In this document: one piece after another, positions 1-4,914 of the stretch
How positions within the stretch are numbered: position 1 is the stretch's first letter
Layout: each line of letters opens with the position of its first letter
Assembly: GCA_900550745.1 (NCBI GenBank)
Contig: URTO01000076.1
Location: 1-7,939 of the forward strand
Direction of reading: 5' to 3'
Length of the DNA stretch: 7,939 nt
Source: an uncultured Desulfovibrio sp.
GTDB taxonomy: Bacteria > Desulfobacterota > Desulfovibrionia > Desulfovibrionales > Desulfovibrionaceae
Program-made: the position numbers and the translations under genes
The notes under the pieces: model-generated
What the model was told of the DNA's origin: nothing
Databases searched by the model: none
The model's input: only the letters and a program-made list of their open reading frames with translations

Positions 1-40
1 AGTGAAGGAAATATAACAGTAATAGAAAGCTTTTCGGCAG

Positions 41-259
41 ATGATACGCATGCACTTGGGGTTACGCTTGGACAGCATGAAGGAATCCCTCCTTGAAGGC
101 GGCCGTGTGGAGATCCGCGGGTTCGGCAGTTTCAAGGTGAAGGAATACGGCAGTTATGCTGGCCGCAACCCGCGTACCGGTGAAAAGGTTGCCGTGGAGC
201 CCAAGCGCCTCCCCTTCTTCCGCGCCGGGAAAGAACTCAAAGAATATCTCAACGCGTAA
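41..259 (+). pseudogene. 5'-truncated integration host factor (IHF/HU family) gene remnant
   Basis: The C-terminal two thirds of an IHF/HU DNA-bending protein are present. The stretch DSMKESLLEGGRVEIRGFGS is the dimer-core and beta-sheet start of IHF-beta. GRNPRTGE carries the Pro at the tip of the DNA-intercalating arm, and PKRLPFFRAGKELKEYLN is the IHF-type C-terminal end. A complete member has about 90-95 residues, with roughly 30 residues (two helices) before DSMKE. Here only about ten unrelated residues precede it after the first ATG. No ribosome-binding site is visible, and the same frame has stops at 14-16, 20-22 and 23-25. Homology to the family seems to begin near base 68. The missing part is not visible in either other forward frame. 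I read it as a decapitated copy or a recombination junction; an assembly join is also possible. If translated, it could not form a normal IHF dimer. Confidence 0.75.
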
Positions 260-265
260 GTTGGG

Positions 266-1279
266 ATGCGGGAATTCGTCCCTGTGCATACGGACGGCGT
301 GAAAACATCCCGCAGATGTCCGGGGGGGCCAGCCTCCCCCGGCTTTCTTGTTTTATGCCTTTTGCTGTCCTTTTTTATCGGGACGGCGGCGGCCTCCGAG
401 CTTTTCTACGAGGGTGAGGGGCTCCGGGCGGCCCCTGAGTTTTCCGTTTCCGCCACGGCACAGCCGATCCTGCGTATCCTGTATGCCGCCGATTCCCACG
501 GCGCGCTCCATCCCTGCCCCTCCTGAGGGCACACGCTGGTAGGCGGCGTGGCCCGGCGGGCCACCGTTCTCGAACGCTTTCGGCGCGAACCCGTGCCCAC
601 CCTGACGCTGGTGGGGGCGGACGAATTTTCCCCTGATACGGAACTCCCCGATCCCGCGAAAACGGGCGATGCCTCACCGGAAACCGTGCGTGCCGTGTAC
701 GATGCCCTGCATGTCGATTGCGGCATGTTGTCCGCCGCCTCCGCCGCATGGTTCGGTGCGGCGCGCCCCCGGAATTTCGTCGAAGTGGGCGGCAGGCCCA
801 TAACGAAGCGGTTCCATTTCGGCGGGGTGCCCGTGGCGGTGATCCTGTTCCCGCCGCTTTCCGCAGGGGGGACGGCTGAAACGGAGACGCCTACGCCGAA
901 GCTCCTCGCGTCGGTGCTTGCCGCAGCTGATGCCGCTTCCGACGCCGCGATCCGCATCGGGATCAGCCCGTGGGGATTTGAAGGGGAATTCGCCGTCCGC
1001 GAAGCGTTGGAACAGCGTTACCATCTTTTGCTTGGCGGCGGCCCCGGCGCGGCGTTCGCGGGGGAGGTCAACGCGCAGGCCCCCGGCCTCATCTGGTCGC
1101 GGGCCGACAAGGACGGGCGCAGCGTCATGATCATCGACATCATGGCCCTGCCTGAGCCGGGTATGCCCTTTGCGTGGGAATGGGGCCTTTCCATGCAGGC
1201 GCAGGAAGTGCGCCTCACTTCCGCCATCCCGTCCGATCCGCATATGGAAGCCTTGCTTCCCAAAGCAAGTTCACGCTGA
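266..1279 (+). CDS. Secreted UshA-like metallophosphatase-family protein with in-frame TGA (probable selenoprotein)
   Basis: One frame runs from 266 to the TGA at 1277-1279 and is interrupted only by a TGA at 524-526. The ATG at 266 is the outermost start; the GTG at 299 gives a more typical signal peptide (MKTSRRC, then FLVLCLLLSFFIGTAAAS). Neither has a good ribosome-binding site. After the signal comes ILYAADSHGALHPCPS-TGA-GHTLVGGVARRATVLERF. This matches the N-terminal region of UshA-like 5'-nucleotidase/metallophosphatase proteins (DxH, then GGxARR), followed by LVGADEF in place of the usual GD motif. The family's later GHxH metal-binding motif is not recognisable; GGGPGAAFAG near 1036-1065 is at the expected place. 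Ordinary phosphatase activity is therefore doubtful. If TGA is read as selenocysteine, the product is about 337 residues (326 from 299), exported, with a CxxU redox-type motif. I recall UshA-like (seleno)proteins being annotated in related bacteria. The alternative is a nonsense-mutated gene. Confidence 0.65.
320..354 (+). terminator. Hairpin plus T-rich tail after the IHF remnant
   Basis: CCGGGGG at 320-326 pairs with CCCCCGG at 336-342, and the stem extends inward by a G-T and a G-C pair around a 5-base loop. The T-rich run CTTTCTTGTTTT follows at 343-354. This looks like an intrinsic terminator for the IHF transcript. It lies inside the 5' part of the next open frame, just before its hydrophobic signal segment, so it could instead act as an attenuator, or be a coincidence of GC-rich coding sequence. 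Confidence 0.5.
524..564 (+). promoter_or_regulatory. Candidate bacterial SECIS: in-frame TGA with following stem-loops
   Basis: Two strong, mutually exclusive hairpins follow the in-frame TGA. The first starts at the next base: GGGC (527-530) and CACGC (532-536) pair with GCGTG (546-550) and GCCC (551-554), leaving A531 bulged and a 9-base loop containing GGU. The second pairs GTGGCCC (548-554) with GGGCCAC (558-564) around loop GGC, with the loop starting 28 bases after the TGA. Bacterial SECIS elements lie directly 3' of UGA, with a short apical loop carrying G residues about 16-37 bases away, as I recall. The second hairpin fits that spacing better. GC-rich DNA forms hairpins often, so structure alone is weak evidence. 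Confidence 0.45.
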
Positions 1280-1301
1280 TTTTCCTGACGGTTATCCATG
1301 A

Positions 1302-1333
1302 AAAAGGCGCCGCCCGTGAGGACGGCGCCTTTT
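1302..1333. terminator. Bidirectional intrinsic terminator between convergent genes
   Basis: AAAAGGCGCCG (1302-1312) pairs perfectly with CGGCGCCTTTT (1323-1333), and the loop can pair a little further (CC with GG). The arms give T-runs on both strands (TTTTGTTT on +, TTTTT on -). It sits 22 bases after the stop of the UshA-like gene and 20 bases after the stop of the convergent substrate-binding protein gene, so it can end both transcripts. Confidence 0.9.
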
Positions 1334-1353
1334 GTTTATATAGAGTTATGCCA

Positions 1354-2402
1354 TTAACGGCTGATTCCCCTGAGGAAGGAGTCGTTTAGGTAGTTGAATG
1401 TATTAAGGTTGCTGATATCTTCCTGCGACAGCTCGCCGAGGCGTCCATAGAAGGCGGTAATGCCGCGCAGCCAGCCCCTGAGGTTGCCCCGCTTAGGATC
1501 GAAAAGTTTAACCTGTTCACCCAGCGGGAATAGGGGATGGAGGCGAAGATCTTCTTCAGCCTCAGTTTCAGTCATCAGCTTGTTGGCCCAGACCTTGTTA
1601 AAGCGGATGTAGTCCTGCACAAAGGCCTTGAGGCCACGCCCCTGCATGTCGTCCACCACGCGTAGGTAGACGCGCAGGAAGGCACGGACTTGCTCAGGGT
1701 TTTCATCGGCAAAGGTGCGATCCGCGAGCAGCAGGATGGGCTGACGGATACCGCAGTCGGGGGAGTTGGCAGCGATCCTGAACCCCTTTTTCTGTGCCTC
1801 GTAGGTAGACGGAGCCCAGATGGAAATGGCGTCGCCAAAGCCCTTGACGAGCATGTCTACGGCCGGGGCGGGGAGGACGTTCTGGATCTTTACGTCGTTT
1901 TCCTGAAGGCCAAGGATGTTCAGCCAGGCGCTGACCAGATAGTGCGCCGAGGTCTTTTCCGGGCATAGGATGATCTTGCCGCGCACAGTGTCCGCGCTGC
2001 CGCATACTTCAGGGTAGCGGGGGTTCGTGCCCTTGGCCTTTAAAACGGGGCTGTCGGGCCGGACGTAGATGGCGTTGAGCTCGGACTCGTCATTGCCGAT
2101 GCCGATAACGTAGTATTGTCCCTTTTGGGCGGACATGAGTGTCGGCACGGCTCCGCATCCGGCGATTTTCCACTGGTAGTTGCCTTGTCGGGAAACGATT
2201 TTTTCGCCTGAACCGAAACGCAGCATGCGGATGTCGAGCCCGGCTTCTTTGTCCCAGCCCTTCTGCTTGGCGTACCAGACTAGAAAAGCTTCATGTTCGC
2301 CGATCCATGCGGTCTGTAGCTGTTCGGCGGCCATGGTGGGCTTGCGGTCAGGCTCAGGCTGAGCGCGAGGCCAAGCAATCCCATCAACACGCGAAATTTC
2401 AT
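1354..2402 (-). CDS. ABC transporter substrate-binding protein, taurine/sulfonate/nitrate type, with frameshift at signal-peptide junction
   Basis: This is a periplasmic solute-binding protein of the TauA/SsuA/NMT1-like class. The mature part begins near AAEQLQTAWIGEHEAFLVWY and continues for about 325 residues through KGWDKEAGLDIRML, GCGAVPTLMSAQKG and SAWLNILGLQENDVKI to the stop at 1354, the usual length for the class. The natural start is the ATG at 2400-2402, with AGAGG six bases before it. It encodes an ideal signal peptide, MKFRVLMGLLGLALSLSLTA. That frame runs into a stop at 2280-2282, while the mature frame is shifted by one base, so one base appears missing around 2334-2345. The mature frame can also be opened from a GTG at 2409, but this gives a charged N-terminus with no export signal. 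No permease or ATPase gene lies beside it, so its partner is unknown. The context suggests a sulfonate or organic acid ligand; this is inferred. Confidence 0.8.
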
Positions 2403-2414
2403 AGCTCACCTCTT
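2403..2414 (-). promoter_or_regulatory. Ribosome-binding site deciding the substrate-binding protein start
   Basis: On the - strand AAGAGGTG (2407-2414) lies six bases before the ATG at 2402. It supports starting in the signal-peptide frame rather than at the GTG at 2409, which lies within this site. Confidence 0.65.
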
Positions 2415-2486
2415 GCTGGGGGAATTTCCCGCCCTGTCGGAATGTTCATTGAACCGCCGGAAAACGCGGCTGAATACCCTATAATG

Positions 2487-2497
2487 GAAACGGTTTC
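2487..2497. promoter_or_regulatory. Small inverted repeat upstream of the substrate-binding protein gene
   Basis: GAAACGGTTTC is a perfect 5-base inverted repeat around one G, about 85 bases upstream of the ATG at 2402, next to an AT-rich CATTATAGGG stretch on the - strand. It could be an operator near a promoter. I see no convincing -35 box at proper spacing, and an 11-base repeat can arise by chance. Confidence 0.2.
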
Positions 2498-2521
2498 TCG
2501 TTAACATCCCATTTCGGATAT

Positions 2522-2553
2522 AAAAAGGGAGCGCCCCGTGAAAGGGGCGTTCC
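2522..2553 (-). terminator. Intrinsic terminator of the acyl-CoA synthetase operon
   Basis: On the - strand GGAACGCCCC (2553-2544) pairs with GGGGCGCTCC (2537-2528) with one G-T pair, around loop TTTCAC, followed by CTTTTTA. It begins seven bases after the stop of the alpha-subunit gene. This ends the operon and makes the downstream substrate-binding protein a separate unit that needs its own promoter in 2403-2527. Confidence 0.9.
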
Positions 2554-2559
2554 GTAAGG

Positions 2560-3441
2560 TTATCCGAGGAATTCCTTGAGCAGCGCGCCAACTTCGCTCG
2601 GACGCTTGGCGACCTTGCCGCCCGCCTTGACGATGGCTTCGGTTTTGCCCTTCACGGTGCCGCGCCCGCCGGTGACGATGGCGCCGGCGTGCCCCATGCG
2701 CTTGCCTTCGGGGGCCGTGCGCCCGCCCATGAAGGCCACGAGCGGCTTCGTAAAGGCCTTGGCTTGCATGGCTTCGGCCACTTCCTCTTCCATCGTGCCG
2801 CCGAGTTCGCCGATGATGACGACGGCGTGGGTGTCCGGGTCGGCTTCATACAGCGGGAGGAGTTCCGCGAAACGGGTTCCGGGGACCGGGTCGCCGCCCA
2901 CGCCGATCAGGGTCGTGACGCCGAACCCGCCCTTGACGATTTCGGCGGTGACTTCGTTGGTCAGGGAGCCGCTGCGGGTCATGACCCCGACGTGGCCCTT
3001 CTTGTATACGCGGTCGATCCAGTAGGGGATGGTGCCGAGCATGGCTTCGCCTACGGAGATGATGCCCGACGTGTTGCCGCCCACGACCATCGCGCCGCAG
3101 GAAAGCGCGGCCCGGCGGATCTGGACGGCTTCGTGCAGCGGGATGCCGTCCGCGATGGTGCAGATCTTTTTGATGCCCGCGTCGAGGGCCTCAAACACGG
3201 CGTCCTTGGTGAACTTGGGGGGCACGAACAGCATGGCGACGTCGGCGGGGTGATCCTTCATGCCGCGGCGGACGGAGTGGTACACCGGGATGCCGTCCAC
3301 GTCCTGCCCTTCCTTGCCGGGGGTGACGCCGAAAACGACCTGCGTGCCCATATCTTTCATGTGTTTCGTCCAGAAAGCGCCTTCCTTGCCGGTGACGCCC
3401 TGCACAACCACGCGCGAATCCTTATGGATGAAAATGCTCAT
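2560..3441 (-). CDS. ADP-forming acyl-CoA synthetase alpha subunit (SucD-like; sulfoacetate-CoA ligase candidate)
   Basis: This is the CoA-binding and phosphohistidine subunit of a two-subunit ATP-dependent acid-CoA ligase, in a pair that makes an acyl-CoA from acid, CoA and ATP in the cytoplasm. Its 293 residues are close to the usual SucD length. The N-terminal Rossmann domain has GVTGKEG (15-21) and GVTPGKEG (38-45). The C-terminal ligase domain has SGSLTNE (157-163), GVGGDPVPG (180-188), GELGG (211-215, with the Glu that stabilises the phosphohistidine) and GKRMGHAGAI with the phosphorylated residue at His251. Two differences from true SucD stand out: the usual GPNCPG is GGNTSG (121-126), and the Tyr after SGTLT is Asn162. 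These point to a substrate other than succinate. The ATG overlaps the beta-subunit stop as TAATG, indicating translational coupling. The family is certain; sulfoacetate as substrate is an inference from neighbours. Confidence 0.92.
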   Translation of the reverse strand: MSIFIHKDSRVVVQGVTGKEGAFWTKHMKDMGTQVVFGVTPGKEGQDVDGIPVYHSVRRGMKDHPADVAMLFVPPKFTKDAVFEALDAGIKKICTIADGIPLHEAVQIRRAALSCGAMVVGGNTSGIISVGEAMLGTIPYWIDRVYKKGHVGVMTRSGSLTNEVTAEIVKGGFGVTTLIGVGGDPVPGTRFAELLPLYEADPDTHAVVIIGELGGTMEEEVAEAMQAKAFTKPLVAFMGGRTAPEGKRMGHAGAIVTGGRGTVKGKTEAIVKAGGKVAKRPSEVGALLKEFLG

Positions 3442-4562
3442 TATGCCCTCCCGGCAGCGATGTCCACAGCCCGCTGCACGGCTTCTTCAGTGTTGGTCAG
3501 GGGTTCCAGCCCGGCGTCGCGCAGGATGGCAAAGGCTTCCTCTTCATTGGTGCCGCGGATGCAGGTAACGATGGGCTGCTTGGGCTGGTGGGCTTTGATG
3601 GCTTCCACGAGGCCCTGCGCCATGACGTCCGCGCGGGCGATGGTTCCGAAGGTGACCACGAGGATGACCTTGCTCGGAGTCTTGAGGCAGAGCTCCATAG
3701 TGCGGACGGCCTTGGTGTAGTTGGCCCCGCCGAATTCCACATAGGTCGCCGGGTGCCCGCCCGCGTCGTTGATAAGATCGAATACGGTGGTGGTCAGGCC
3801 CGCGCCCGCGCACATCAGGGCGATGTCGCCGTTGAACTGGAGGTAGGGGATGCCTTCCTGCGCGGCTTCAAATTCGACTTCGGAGTCAAAATAGTCGCGG
3901 GTAAGCGGGTAGTTGGGCTGGCGCCACACGGAGTTGTCGTCGATGATGAGCTTGCCGTCGCCCGCGATGGCCTTGCCGTCCTTGGTGATGAACAGCGGGT
4001 TGATTTCGGCGAGCTGTGCGTCATAGGCGCGGAAGGTCTTGTAGAGGCCGCGCACGGCCGCGCCGACCTGCTTGCCGAGATCCCCGGACAGCCCCATGCC
4101 GTAGATGAGGTTGTTGACGTGGTAGCCGCCGAGCCCTTCGGAGATGTCCACGCGCACGGTGACGATCTTTTCGGGGGCGGTGGCGGCGAGCTTTTCGATT
4201 TCCACGCCGCCTTCGGCGCAGCCGATGAGCATGATCTTGGATTCCACCGGGTCCACGGTGATGGAGAGGTAGATTTCGCGGTCGATGTCCACGGCCTCTT
4301 CAACAAGAAGCATACGGACATTGTGTTCGGATTCAAACAGGGCCTTGGCGGTGGCCTTGGCGCTTTCGGCGTCCTTCACGACCTTGATGAGCCCGGCCTT
4401 GCCGCGCCCGCCGCGCAGCACCTGCGACTTGAGCACGCAGGGGAACCCGATTTCCGCAAACGCGCCGTCCAGTTCGTCCATACCGCGTACCAGTACGCCC
4501 TTCGGGGTCGGCAGGCCTTTTTCGCGGAAGGCTTCCTTCGCCTGATATTCAAACAGCTTCAT
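3441..4562 (-). CDS. ADP-forming acyl-CoA synthetase beta subunit (SucC-like; sulfoacetate-CoA ligase candidate)
   Basis: This is the nucleotide- and acid-binding subunit, partner of the gene that overlaps its stop. Its 373 residues are slightly fewer than a typical SucC. The N-terminal ATP-grasp domain starts MKLFEYQAKEAF and has the nucleotide loop GGRGKAG (51-57), LLVEEAVDIDREIYL (85-99), EGGVEIEKLA (117-126) and the Mg-binding region EINPL (186-190). The C-terminal ligase domain, where succinate was located in the pig enzyme structure, differs from SucC. The usual GGGATKE loop reads FGGANYTKA (277-285), and the usual FGGIVRCD loop reads FGTIARAD (305-312). A changed acid-binding pocket is the simplest reading. 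AAGGA lies six bases before the ATG. A 352-base gap separates it from the upstream dehydrogenase, so it may have its own promoter or be read through. Alternatives are succinate-, malate- or other acid-CoA ligases. Confidence 0.92.
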   Translation of the reverse strand: MKLFEYQAKEAFREKGLPTPKGVLVRGMDELDGAFAEIGFPCVLKSQVLRGGRGKAGLIKVVKDAESAKATAKALFESEHNVRMLLVEEAVDIDREIYLSITVDPVESKIMLIGCAEGGVEIEKLAATAPEKIVTVRVDISEGLGGYHVNNLIYGMGLSGDLGKQVGAAVRGLYKTFRAYDAQLAEINPLFITKDGKAIAGDGKLIIDDNSVWRQPNYPLTRDYFDSEVEFEAAQEGIPYLQFNGDIALMCAGAGLTTTVFDLINDAGGHPATYVEFGGANYTKAVRTMELCLKTPSKVILVVTFGTIARADVMAQGLVEAIKAHQPKQPIVTCIRGTNEEEAFAILRDAGLEPLTNTEEAVQRAVDIAAGRA

Positions 4563-4586
4563 GGCAGTTCCTTTTGGAAGAGGACG

Positions 4587-4681
4587 CCTCCGGCGGCAAG
4601 GGGCCCTGCCCCCTTGCCCCCGCCGGGGGGCATGATGCCCCCCGGACCCCTGCGTTGCCGCGGCGCTCCTGTCGCCGGAGG
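4587..4681. repeat. Mosaic palindromic intergenic element
   Basis: The outer arms CCTCCGGCG (4587-4595) and CGCCGGAGG (4673-4681) are perfect inverted repeats. They enclose at least two more hairpins. CAAGGGG at 4597-4603 pairs with a CCCCTTG near 4610-4616. CCGGGGGGCA (4623-4632) pairs with TGCCCCCCGG (4636-4645) around loop TGA. A CCGCGG palindrome follows. Together they can fold into a multi-branched structure. It resembles the interspersed GC-rich palindromes I recall from Desulfovibrionaceae intergenic regions, but only one copy is in this window, so dispersal is unproven. It lies just upstream of the beta-subunit gene and would be in its leader if transcription starts further up. Confidence 0.6.
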
Positions 4682-4735
4682 TGCGGGCTGTTGAGGGAGT
4701 CAGGCGTTTCTCTTTGTGTTTGTTGTGTCTTTGGG

Positions 4736-4771
4736 AAAAAGCCGCTGTGCGCCTTTTTCTTTTTTTGCCGT
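4736..4771. terminator. Terminator-like hairpin in the dehydrogenase-synthetase gap
   Basis: AAAAAG (4736-4741) pairs with CTTTTT (4753-4758), and CGC (4743-4745) pairs with GCG (4749-4751) across one C-C mismatch. The + strand continues CTTTTTTT. On + it has the shape of a terminator, but no gene is transcribed toward it from the left. On - it would act on read-through from the dehydrogenase, with a weaker tail (TTTTT within the stem, then CCC). The rest of 4682-4835 shows no gene and no convincing promoter to me. Confidence 0.35.
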
Positions 4772-4835
4772 TTGGAAAACCTGCGGACAGGGATTCGATA
4801 AAGGCAAAAGTCTTGGGAGGATGAGGGGATGGGGT

Positions 4836-4892
4836 CTGGGGAAGGGGAGAAGGAACCCCTTCTTCAGAAGGGTTCCTTCTCCCCTTCCCCAG
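4836..4892. repeat. Very long near-perfect hairpin downstream of the dehydrogenase gene
   Basis: The 57-base segment is a near-perfect inverted repeat. The left arm begins CTGGGGAAGGGGAGAAGG and the right arm ends CCTTCTCCCCTTCCCCAG. The centre CTTCT-TC-AGAAG closes it, and the only flaw is one extra C in the left arm (four C against three G). The stem is about 28 base pairs with strong purine/pyrimidine strand asymmetry. It starts 22 bases past the dehydrogenase stop. It could stabilise the 3' end of the transporter-dehydrogenase mRNA or act as a terminator, but no T-run follows on either strand. Confidence 0.8.
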
Positions 4893-4914
4893 CCTTCATA
4901 TCCCGTTCATCTTC

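Noticed and set aside
548..1279. Reading the second half of the UshA-like gene as an independent GTG-started gene
   Set aside because: It has no ribosome-binding site, starts in the middle of a family motif (LVGGVARRA), and lies in the same frame as the upstream signal-peptide part.
2334..2345. Programmed ribosomal frameshift to join signal peptide and mature protein
   Set aside because: No X XXY YYZ slippery site and no obvious stimulating structure; a missing base explains the data more simply.
2420..2430. Short palindrome GGGAATTTCCC upstream of the binding protein gene
   Set aside because: An 11-base palindrome next to the ribosome-binding site, too short and without a second copy to support an operator.
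2480..2485. Perfect TATAAT on the + strand
   Set aside because: No -35 box lies 16-18 bases upstream, and no + strand gene follows; it points into the antisense of the ligase operon.
2689..3720. Long + strand open frame opposite the alpha-subunit gene
   Set aside because: Antisense shadow rich in Asp, His and Gly, crossing two real genes, without motif or start signal.
3588..4694. Long + strand open frame opposite the beta-subunit gene
   Set aside because: Same kind of antisense shadow; it runs into the palindromic gap and shows no domain features.
4563..4914. CRISPR array, tRNA or small gene in the 352-base gap
   Set aside because: No regularly spaced direct repeats, no cloverleaf, and no frame with a start signal; only palindromic elements are present.
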